This document shows positions 52,254 through 60,818 of a DNA stretch of 64,000 nucleotides, piece by piece; position 1 is the stretch's first letter; every line of letters starts with the position of its first letter. The translations under genes were made by a program, and so were the position numbers. The DNA is from Chloroflexota bacterium (lineage in GTDB: Bacteria; Chloroflexota; Ktedonobacteria; Ktedonobacterales; JACDGC01). The notes beneath the pieces were generated by a model. That model did not search any database. It saw only the letters and a list, made by a program, of their open reading frames with translations, and was not told the origin of the DNA. The DNA lies in NCBI GenBank assembly GCA_021778805.1, contig JAJYBV010000004.1:1-64000 (forward strand). The letters run 5' to 3'.

Positions 52254-55253
52254 ATGACAAAATTTCTATCCACAAAAAATTCTTCTACCCAAAAGACAAC
52301 CTTTTCGTCCAAAACCTATTTTTATGAGGTGAAAACTCGCATGCAACGTTCTCACTCTTTATCGCGCAGCTTCGCCTTCTACATGATTCCAATCATGTCG
52401 TTTCTGGCGATGGCGCTTACCCTTGTCGACCCGACAGGAGCGTTTGCGCGATCTATGCCTAAAATAACCCCCTTGGTAAACCAAATGCCGACGGGCGCTT
52501 GGTCTCAGCTAGGGCCGTTATCGCCGACCATAGGCACTACGATGGTTTCTAATGGTTTCGGCGTTTTGGCGGTAGATCCGACAACAAGCGGTTCTACAAC
52601 AACTATGTATTTGGCCCCAAGTGACGGTGGCCTCTTTAAAACAGCCAATGACGGAACATCATGGTCTTCTGTGATGGATACACTGCCCAGCGGTGTTACC
52701 TGGCCAACATTTACAAGTGTAGTGGTCGATCCGGAAAATCATAACACCGTGTTTGCTATTACTGAATCCGGCTCCAGTTTTCAAGGCATTCTTGAAACTA
52801 CCAACGGCGGCACAAGTTGGACACAGATAACAACATCAGAGTTATTAAACGAAACTGGTGTTATTAAGTTATTTGTCAACCCTTATAACGACCAAGATTT
52901 GTTTGCGTTAGCTACCAATGGCTCCAGCTATGAAGTAATGTATTCCATTAATGGTGGAACCAGCTGGACATCCAGCGCAATTGCCACAACAAATTGGGAA
53001 AGCGGCGCAGCCAATACGCTGGAAGATTTAGCGGTTGGTTTCAGCGGCACGACCAGCGCTTACACCGAGTATTTATACGCGGTTGGGTTTGATCCTAGTG
53101 GTGGTAACATTAATGAAGTTGACGTGGCATCGGCAACGGCAACTAATTCTTCAACCACACCAACATGGGCTGCAGCTGCAGCTTCGGATAAAGTTGAGGC
53201 AACATCTGGAACAGTGACAAGCGGCGCGGCAATTGCCCTTGCAGCTTCGGCTCCATCGTCATTGGCCGGTGTGTATGTTTCAGTACAAGCTTCTGCTGCG
53301 CCGGGATTCTATTATTATAATTCCGGTGGTAGCGCTTTTGCTCAGCAGACAATTGCGATTACAACTGTATTTACCGGTATGGCGGTTGACCCGCAGAACC
53401 CGACGATTGTGTATGGCGTAACAAACACTACTGCGCCGTATGTAATTAACGCAGCAACAACGGCAGGTTCGAGCGCTACTTCTATGAATTTGCCCGGAAC
53501 AACAACCGATCGAGAATTGCCGCAGTTCCCAACCTGCGCTTCCGGCACAGATCCGTGCCCGGCAGTGTTTGCGAATGACGGCGGTTTGTTCTACTCATCT
53601 GTTCCGAATGTCGCAACACCGGCAACCTCGGTGTTTGGCCTTTCAGGCGTAGCAGATATTTCATTCGGTTCCGCAAATGGCGCGATTGGCGCAAGCTATG
53701 GCTCCTCACCGGAGTTCTATGGCGTCAGCAACAGTGTTGGTAGTACCAACTATGGCTTGCTGTGGAACGGTTCGACATGGACGATGCCGGATTCATCTTC
53801 GCTTTCTGAGGATTCTATTGCAATCTCTCAGTCGAACAACGCGAAAATTTACTATGCAAATGGCACTGATGTTTATGTCAGCACCAACAGCGGAGCAACT
53901 TTTGGCCCAATTTCTGCCGCACGATCACCATTCGTCGTTGATCCTTCGAATGATTCGCATATTGTTGCATTCAGCACAACCGCGAATGATGTTTGGGAAT
54001 CTACCAATGGTGGTCTTTCCGGAAATAATTCTGCAGTTGGGTTTTCCACGACTTCTATTAGTTTAGACCAAGCAAACAGCGCTGTCGTGTTTGTTGGAGG
54101 ATCTTCGCATCTTTCCGAAGCAACAAACGCCAACGGCTCTTCTGCTGCAACGTATACATCGCTTTCAACTTCTTATACACCGGTTTCAATTGTCGCCGAC
54201 CCGCATGATTCCACCGGAAACACAGCGTATTTTGCGACATCCAGCAGTGTGTATGAAGTAAGCAGCGCAACATCAACACCGGCGTTCACAGCGTTCAGCA
54301 CAACTGGGCTGCCCGCTTCACCGGATATTGCGCAGTTTGGCATGTATTACTCGGGCAACACACCTGTGTTCCTGGCGTTGGCTAGTGGCACTCTTGCCAG
54401 CAACGCTTTGTATTACACAACATCGACCACAGGTTCGTGGACAAAATTGACCAGCGGTCTGACTGCAGCGCCAATCAATGGCTTCGCGGTAAATAAAGAC
54501 CACACCGCTATCACGGCGTATACCAAAGGCCGCGGCGCGTGGGTGCTTGTTTTGCCGACAGCCAAAGCGCAGTCGGTCGGTGTGTATGACCCAACTTCAG
54601 GCACATTCTACCTGAATTACACAAACACTTCCGGCAACGCCAACGTTGCTGTACAGTATGGCCCAACAAAATCCACACCGCTGATTGGTGACTGGACGGG
54701 TCAGGGATTCCAAACTGTTGGTGTGTATAATAACGGCGTGTTCTATCTGAAGAACAGCGACACACCGGGCAATGCGGATATCGCTTTCCAGTATGGTCCT
54801 ATCAGCAGCAGCGCAGTTCCGATAGTCGGCGACTGGACGGGTCAGGGTAAGAGCACCGTTGGTGTATATGTCAACGGCACATTCTACCTGAAGAACTCGA
54901 ACGCCGCCGGTAACGCCGATATTACATTCACATTCGGCGCCCCGGGAGATATTCCGGTGGTCGGTGACTGGAGCGGAGCTGGACACACATCTGTTGGTGT
55001 GTATGATCCTACAACCGGCACGTTCTATCTGAAGAACACATTAGCCGCCGGTCTGCCGGATTATACCTTCCAGTACGGCCCTGCAGGCGCAACGCCAATT
55101 GCCGGTGACTGGACTGGCCAAGGCTTCGCAACTGTAGGTGTGTACTACAATAACGTGTTCTACTTAACCAACACAAATGCAGCCGGCAACGCCAGCTCCG
55201 CGTTTATGTATGGCTACAGCGGCACGACTCCGTTAACAGGCAACTACAAGTAG
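52254..55253 (+). CDS. Large secreted beta-propeller (BNR/Vps10-like) protein with C-terminal 47-aa repeats
   Basis: Signal-like segment (FYMIPIMSFLAMALTLVDPTGAFARS), NDGTSW/TNGGTSW/INGGTSW motifs, C-terminal repeats GDWTGQGxxTVGVYxxGxFYLKNSxxxGNAD. Start 52254 (AAGGAG upstream) or 52341. Confidence 0.8.
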   Translation: MTKFLSTKNSSTQKTTFSSKTYFYEVKTRMQRSHSLSRSFAFYMIPIMSFLAMALTLVDPTGAFARSMPKITPLVNQMPTGAWSQLGPLSPTIGTTMVSNGFGVLAVDPTTSGSTTTMYLAPSDGGLFKTANDGTSWSSVMDTLPSGVTWPTFTSVVVDPENHNTVFAITESGSSFQGILETTNGGTSWTQITTSELLNETGVIKLFVNPYNDQDLFALATNGSSYEVMYSINGGTSWTSSAIATTNWESGAANTLEDLAVGFSGTTSAYTEYLYAVGFDPSGGNINEVDVASATATNSSTTPTWAAAAASDKVEATSGTVTSGAAIALAASAPSSLAGVYVSVQASAAPGFYYYNSGGSAFAQQTIAITTVFTGMAVDPQNPTIVYGVTNTTAPYVINAATTAGSSATSMNLPGTTTDRELPQFPTCASGTDPCPAVFANDGGLFYSSVPNVATPATSVFGLSGVADISFGSANGAIGASYGSSPEFYGVSNSVGSTNYGLLWNGSTWTMPDSSSLSEDSIAISQSNNAKIYYANGTDVYVSTNSGATFGPISAARSPFVVDPSNDSHIVAFSTTANDVWESTNGGLSGNNSAVGFSTTSISLDQANSAVVFVGGSSHLSEATNANGSSAATYTSLSTSYTPVSIVADPHDSTGNTAYFATSSSVYEVSSATSTPAFTAFSTTGLPASPDIAQFGMYYSGNTPVFLALASGTLASNALYYTTSTTGSWTKLTSGLTAAPINGFAVNKDHTAITAYTKGRGAWVLVLPTAKAQSVGVYDPTSGTFYLNYTNTSGNANVAVQYGPTKSTPLIGDWTGQGFQTVGVYNNGVFYLKNSDTPGNADIAFQYGPISSSAVPIVGDWTGQGKSTVGVYVNGTFYLKNSNAAGNADITFTFGAPGDIPVVGDWSGAGHTSVGVYDPTTGTFYLKNTLAAGLPDYTFQYGPAGATPIAGDWTGQGFATVGVYYNNVFYLTNTNAAGNASSAFMYGYSGTTPLTGNYK

Positions 55254-55289
55254 TCTCCTAACCATGTCCTTGTAAAGCAAGGATGAGAG

Positions 55290-55324
55290 TGCGCCTTCGG
55301 AATATTTCCGGAGGCGCATTTTGT
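55290..55324 (+). terminator. Rho-independent terminator after secreted repeat protein
   Basis: TGCGCCTTCGGAA-tat-TTCCGGAGGCGCA followed by TTTTG. Confidence 0.75.
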
Positions 55325-55538
55325 TTGTGTTTTTGCGGAAATGTGCTTTAAACCTGAGCATACGTAACGCATAAAGCAGGAAGCGCCGTGGGGACGCCCC
55401 ACGATTCTTCTTATTCTTTTTAGGCGCAGGTTTTTAGTTGCGCAAGCGCCTAACTACAAGGTTGACATTGCCGATGTTTTGCGCTTACAGTAAAAATGAT
55501 GGCGCAATTAAAAATATAAAAGGGCGTTCGTTACAACT

Positions 55539-56378
55539 ATGGCAGATTTTTCATTAACCGAATTAGTTCCCGGCGTTTTTGCCGCATTCGGCGGTGTTTG
55601 CAACCGAGGAATTATTGCCACTGAAGGCAGCGTTGTTGTTATCGATTCCGGAATAAGCCGGGCGGAAGCGTTGCCACTGCGCGAAGCTGCCCAGCAGAAG
55701 TCTGGCAACGGCAACATTATTTTATTTAACACGCACGAGCATTTGGATCACACATTTGGCAATGAAGTGTTCCTGCACGACACTATTATCGCGCAAGCCG
55801 CAGTGCGCGATGTGCTTGCCACGAACGGCGCAAAACAACTGGCTGATATTAAACAGAATCCGCAAATGGCCGAGAGAATTGGCGACGTGCATATTACTTT
55901 GCCGAATGTGGTGTTTGATCAGCAGTTAACGCTGTTTGCCGGCGGCGCTGAAATTCAGCTTATGCGCGCTGGCCCGGCCCACAGCCAAGGAGACGCATTT
56001 GCGTGGCTGCCGCAGCAGCGCGTACTGTTTACCGGAGATATTTTGTTTAATACGCTAGTTCCGGCTATGCCCGGCGGCGGTGATTCCTTAAAGTGGATTC
56101 AATCTTTAACCTACATGGAATCTTTGGGAGCCGAATATGTCGTTCCCGGCCATGGCCCCATCGAGCCGCCTTCTGCGCTGGGTGCGCTGAAGCATTGGCT
56201 GGAAACAGCGCGCAGCCGAGTTGTTGCGCAAATAGACGCCGGCGCCGAACGTGAGGCAATTATTGAACAAGTTGGAGCTTCTATGCATGCGGATTATCCG
56301 CGTGGCTCCGAAATCCGCATGCCGAACGCCATCGGGCAGATCTATTCCGATATTGTCCGTGAGCGCTCCGCATCATAA
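55539..56378 (+). CDS. MBL-fold metallo-hydrolase
   Basis: LFNTHEHLDHTFGN, GPAHSQGDAFAWLPQQRVLFTGDILFN, VVPGHGP. Confidence 0.92.
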   Translation: MADFSLTELVPGVFAAFGGVCNRGIIATEGSVVVIDSGISRAEALPLREAAQQKSGNGNIILFNTHEHLDHTFGNEVFLHDTIIAQAAVRDVLATNGAKQLADIKQNPQMAERIGDVHITLPNVVFDQQLTLFAGGAEIQLMRAGPAHSQGDAFAWLPQQRVLFTGDILFNTLVPAMPGGGDSLKWIQSLTYMESLGAEYVVPGHGPIEPPSALGALKHWLETARSRVVAQIDAGAEREAIIEQVGASMHADYPRGSEIRMPNAIGQIYSDIVRERSAS

Positions 56379-56514
56379 CAAAAAAGCGCTTGCGTCCCCC
56401 CGATTCTCATAATCATTAAGGCAGACGCAAGCGCCGCAATTTGCTAAGATATTTGGAAAGCGATGCGCAGCAGAACAGCGCCGCCTGCTGCGCATTTCAA
56501 TATCCCCCGCTGCG

Positions 56515-57576
56515 CTAATTTTCCGCCGGAGCCAGCGCCTCACTTTTTTGAGTACGCGATGGTAAATGCCCTGATGAAGTGATGAGGACGATCGCAAAAA
56601 CAATTACGATCGCGGCGGTAATTGCAGTTGGTGTTAATCGCTCGTTATCAAAAACTACACCTAAAAAAACAGCGACTACCGGGTTGACATACGCATATGT
56701 GGATGTAAGCGCCAGCGAGGTGTTGTTTAACAGCCAGATATATGCGGTGTATCCCGCGAGTGAACCAAAAATGATGAGATACACCAATGCAAGTATCGAT
56801 GACTGCGATACCTGCGCTGGCTGGAAATGGCTCCATTCGCCGATTAACGTTCCAATAATCAGCAGCGCCACGCCTCCGGCGAGCATTTCTATTGCGGTTC
56901 CCATTGCCGGTGATGAGGGCATATCGCTTTGCCGCGAAAAAACGGATCCTACGGCCCAAAGCACGGCCGCCACTGGTATCAGCAATGTTTCAAATAATTT
57001 AACGCTGCCGGTGTTTTTGAATAAATCCGGCGCAATCAATATTCCCACGCCAATCAAACCAATCAGCAAGCCCGCCGAAACAACAAGGGTCGGGCGTTTG
57101 CCGTTTGGCCGCGCCCAATCCAGCAGCGTCATCCAAATAGGAGTTGTGGAAATGAGCAGCGCCGCTAAACTTGATGGCGCCGATTGTTCGGCAAAAGAAA
57201 TTAGCCCATTTCCGCCAACCAGCAGAAACAGTCCGGTTATTGCCGCATTGCGCCATTGCCGCATAGTTGGTTTTGCCGATTTCATGAACAGCGCGGCGGC
57301 AAACGCAATAATTCCCGCCACCAAGAAGCGCGCCCCGGCCATCAGAAACGGCGGTATTGTTTCAACACTAAAGCGAATGGCTAAATAGGTCGATCCCCAA
57401 ATGATATAAATAGTTACTAACGCAATAACGGTGTTCAAGCCATTTTTCGAGCGTGTTCCGGAAGCCATGAAAGGAGAACCCCCAAAGAGGTGAAATATGA
57501 GGAATATGATACAAAGAGGTATCATAGAAACTACCAATATATTGTAACTTTTTTTAAGCGCTTCAGTCAACTGCAC
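56515..57576 (-). CDS. EamA/DMT-family transporter
   Basis: Ten-TM pattern with IWGSTYLAIRFSVETIPPFLMAGARFLVAG and second EamA half. Start may be internal. Confidence 0.88.
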   Translation of the reverse strand: MQLTEALKKSYNILVVSMIPLCIIFLIFHLFGGSPFMASGTRSKNGLNTVIALVTIYIIWGSTYLAIRFSVETIPPFLMAGARFLVAGIIAFAAALFMKSAKPTMRQWRNAAITGLFLLVGGNGLISFAEQSAPSSLAALLISTTPIWMTLLDWARPNGKRPTLVVSAGLLIGLIGVGILIAPDLFKNTGSVKLFETLLIPVAAVLWAVGSVFSRQSDMPSSPAMGTAIEMLAGGVALLIIGTLIGEWSHFQPAQVSQSSILALVYLIIFGSLAGYTAYIWLLNNTSLALTSTYAYVNPVVAVFLGVVFDNERLTPTAITAAIVIVFAIVLITSSGHLPSRTQKSEALAPAEN

Positions 57577-57604
57577 GGCGAATTCAATTTATAGCAATAA
57601 AAAG

Positions 57605-58215
57605 AAAATTTGGGGGGCGCTTTTGCCACCAATACCGCTCCAAAGCACAAGCGCCGCCACATATCGTTTATTTTAGAGCATACGCCGCGCGGTACACATG
57701 GGGCCATGCAATCCGGTAGGGGCGACCCTTGCGGTCGCCCTTGCCACACGGCAATCAATATTGCCCATCGGAAAATAAAATTAAAAGATAAATTGGGGAC
57801 ACCCCAAAACCCCGCGCAAGAGGCATTCGCCACTTACGAATCCCTGGTGCACCGTGTGGTGTTTCGTTTTATATTAAAAATTATTTGGGGACACCCCAAA
57901 CCCCGCGCAAGGGGCATTCGCCCCTTACGAATCCCCGTTGTACCGTGCGGTGTTTCGTTCTATATTAAAGATAAATTGGGGACACCCCAAAACCCCGCGC
58001 AATGGGCATCCGCCCCTTACGAATCCCCGTTGTACCGTGCGGTGTTTCGTTCTATATTAAAAATTATTTGGGTGGCGCCCGAAACCCCGCGCAATGGGCA
58101 TCCGCCCCTTACGAATCCCCGTTGTACCGTGCGGTGTTTCGTTCTATATTAAAAATTATTTGGTGGCGCGCCAAACCCCGCGCAAGGGGCATTCGCCCCT
58201 TGCGAATCTCCGGCA
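57605..58215 (+). repeat. Composite element (reverse) plus A-family tandem array 4 (5 units)
   Basis: Units from about 57790 to 58210, linked by GTTGTACCGTGCGGTGTTTCGTTCTATATTAAA. Confidence 0.93.
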
Positions 58216-58334
58216 ATTCATTCAAGATGTAGTAAACAATATAATTTACACGAGTTTTTCCCATAGTTTGCGCGAGGGAATTGGTTTTATCATATAATAT
58301 GGTAGAAGGAAATGTGATTGTGTTTTTTGTGTCA

Positions 58335-58513
58335 GCAACCCCACGACAAAAGCCGGGCGGCCAATTATGGCCCCTTCGCAAGAAGGAATTGTACGGATAT
58401 CCGTCACTTGGACGGTTAAGCCAATTCCATATAGAAAGAGAGGCTCGCCTGATGGCGAGCAGGCGCTTCCCTCCCTTGGCCGGAAGGCTGGGAGTTTTGT
58501 GTCTGTATGAAAG
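58335..58513 (+). ncRNA. Candidate structured 5' leader of ftsH (unclassified)
   Basis: Successive stems: GGCCA-ATTA-TGGCC, CCTTC-GCAA-GAAGG, GGAATTG..CAATTCC enclosing CCGTC-ACTTG-GACGG, GCTCGCC-TGAT-GGCGAGC, CTCCC-TT-GGCC-GGAA-GGCT-GGGAG. Confidence 0.5.
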
Positions 58514-60481
58514 ATGATAAATTCACCGGATCAGCGTGATCCTCACAACCAAGATCAGCAGCCGCCAAATACACCAAAAGGGAACCAGCCGCGAGGAAAT
58601 TTGCCATTTCCCATTAATGGCGCTATGTTTATTTGGATTATTCTGGGTGTTTTACTTGTCGGTTGGCTCATATTCTCTGTAATAGGCAGTAATTTTTCAC
58701 CAAAAGGCGAAACTATAAGCTATTCATATATGCTGTATCAAGCCGGGCAGGGCAATATTAAGTCCGTTTCTATAGATGGCAATACAGTTAATGGCGTTTT
58801 TAGAACTCCTATAAAATCAGATTTAAATTCACAAACAGACACCAATTTTATTGCGTATATTCCTAATATTGGCATTCAAGACCCCACTCAAACCTTAATC
58901 AATGATAAGGTGCAGGTGCAGGCTCCTAAACCCAATTCCGGAAGTTTCTGGAGCAGTTTCGGCAATATTTTCATATATGTTATTTTGCCAATCGGTGTCA
59001 TTGCGCTGGCGTTTTGGTGGTTTACCCGCCGGACTGCAAACGCGCAGCAAGGCTTATTTTCCTTTGGGCAAAGCAAAGCGCGTATGTATTTAGGCGGCAA
59101 AACGCAAACTACGTTTAATGATGTCGCCGGAGCCGATGAAGCCAAAGCCGATTTAGTTGAAATTGTAGATTACCTGCGCACCCCGGAACGCTACCAAAAA
59201 CTTGGCGGCAAAATTCCCCGCGGCGTACTGTTGGTCGGCCCTCCGGGAACCGGTAAAACGCTGCTTGCAAAAGCAGTCGCCGGCGAAGCCGATGTGCCAT
59301 TTTTTTCAATGTCTGGCTCAGAGTTTGTAGAAATGCTGGTCGGCGTTGGCGCCAGCCGTGTGCGCGATTTATTTGATAAGGCTAAAAAAAGCGCGCCTTG
59401 CATTGTGTTTATAGACGAGCTGGACGCCGTCGGACGACAGCGCGGCGCCGGGCTTGGCGGCGGCAATGATGAACGTGAGCAAACACTCAACCAAATTTTG
59501 GTTGAAATGGATGGCTTCGATCCCCGCCAAGCAATCGTTGTGCTGGCCGCAACTAACCGCCCTGATGTGCTGGATCCCGCTTTGTTGCGCCCCGGCCGCT
59601 TCGACCGCCGCGTGGTGGTGGATAGACCGGACCGCCCGGGCCGCGAAGCTATTTTGCAGGTGCATGTTCGCTCGATACCGTTAGACTCCGATGTAAAATT
59701 GGATGTGCTGGCGCGCAATACCCCCGGAATGGTGGGAGCCGATCTGGCTAATTTGTGCAACGAGGCCGCGTTGATGGCCGCGCGGCGCAACCTGAACCTG
59801 GTTAATATGAAGTGCTTCGAGGATTCGCTGGATAAAATTATTCTTGGCGCGCAAAGACCGTTGGTGCTTAGCCCGCTGGAACGGAAAATAACTGCGTACC
59901 ATGAATCTGGCCACGCTATTGTTGCCCTGATGACTCCGCTCAGCGACTCGGTTCATAAAGTTACTATTGTACCGCGCGGGCAGGCGCTTGGCGTCACTCA
60001 GTTTTCTCCCGCCGAAGACAGGCACAACTATTCGCGCAACTACCTGATGGCGCGCATCGCTGTTGGGTTGGGCGGCCGTGTCGCTGAAGAAGTAGCCCTT
60101 GGCGATGTTACAACCGGCGCCGAAAACGATTTCCAAGTGGTTACCAATATCGCCCGTGAAATGATCACACGGTGGGGTATGAGCGCGCGTATCGGCTCGG
60201 TGTTTTATGGCTCGGAACGCGAAGTGTTCCTTGGCAGAGAAATGAGCCTCGGCCAGCAGCGCGAATATTCTGAACAAACAGCTGCCACCATTGATGAGGA
60301 AGTGCATACCCTTATTATGGAACGGTATACCTATGTAAGAAAAACTCTTACTGATAACCGCGCATTCCTGGATAAAATGTCTGAAATGCTTTTGGAGCGC
60401 GAAACCATCGATAAAGATGAGGTTGAACAACTATTCAATCAATATGCGGCTAAACCGGAAAACGCAACGACGACAAACTAA
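58514..60481 (+). CDS. ftsH: ATP-dependent zinc metalloprotease FtsH
   Basis: [36 protein letters not shown] region [31 protein letters not shown] Zn motif. Confidence 0.97.
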   Translation: MINSPDQRDPHNQDQQPPNTPKGNQPRGNLPFPINGAMFIWIILGVLLVGWLIFSVIGSNFSPKGETISYSYMLYQAGQGNIKSVSIDGNTVNGVFRTPIKSDLNSQTDTNFIAYIPNIGIQDPTQTLINDKVQVQAPKPNSGSFWSSFGNIFIYVILPIGVIALAFWWFTRRTANAQQGLFSFGQSKARMYLGGKTQTTFNDVAGADEAKADLVEIVDYLRTPERYQKLGGKIPRGVLLVGPPGTGKTLLAKAVAGEADVPFFSMSGSEFVEMLVGVGASRVRDLFDKAKKSAPCIVFIDELDAVGRQRGAGLGGGNDEREQTLNQILVEMDGFDPRQAIVVLAATNRPDVLDPALLRPGRFDRRVVVDRPDRPGREAILQVHVRSIPLDSDVKLDVLARNTPGMVGADLANLCNEAALMAARRNLNLVNMKCFEDSLDKIILGAQRPLVLSPLERKITAYHESGHAIVALMTPLSDSVHKVTIVPRGQALGVTQFSPAEDRHNYSRNYLMARIAVGLGGRVAEEVALGDVTTGAENDFQVVTNIAREMITRWGMSARIGSVFYGSEREVFLGREMSLGQQREYSEQTAATIDEEVHTLIMERYTYVRKTLTDNRAFLDKMSEMLLERETIDKDEVEQLFNQYAAKPENATTTN

Positions 60482-60818
60482 TCCGCTAATTGCCGGCGCC
60501 GCTTCATCCTCTTACAGACCTGAGCTTAAAAAGGCAAAAGAGGAAATGGATGGCGCCCCCCGACCCTATCAGGAGGCCTGCTGCCTCCTGATTTTTGTAT
60601 ACTTTGGTTTATAGTGCGGCGCGCGCCGCCTTCGTGATAGAATGATTGCAAGAAGCTTTCCGCTTCTTGTAATAGTTACACAGCGCACAATAATTCTGCG
60701 CCAAAACTCCCATCCAAACTGTGAAAAACTTCTTAATCTCTGCTTTATTATTTCACAGTAAAAAGGCTAATAGTTATCTTATAATCAAAGTGATTATTCA
60801 GGCTATAGGGAGACGCCA

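Noticed and set aside
28655-58215. CRISPR array
   Set aside because: The periodic unit is a long near-identical 88-91 bp sequence with no short direct repeat/unique spacer pattern, and no cas genes are present.
57567-58297. ORFs 57610..58152, 58002..58232, 58094..58297, 57567..57833
   Set aside because: Repeat-derived open frames with no protein family signal.
58335-58513. Assignment of the ftsH leader to a known riboswitch or T-box
   Set aside because: No conserved core of SAM, TPP, c-di-GMP, c-di-AMP, cobalamin or T-box leaders could be recognised by eye; left as unclassified.
59191-60430. Antisense ORFs 59191..59790 and 59681..60430 inside ftsH
   Set aside because: Shadow frames of a strongly conserved ftsH coding sequence; compositionally low-complexity.
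60643-60672. Terminator ATTGCAAGAAGC-tttcc-GCTTCTTGTAAT
   Set aside because: Good stem but no T-run on either strand; could be an operator or decayed repeat, not enough to call.
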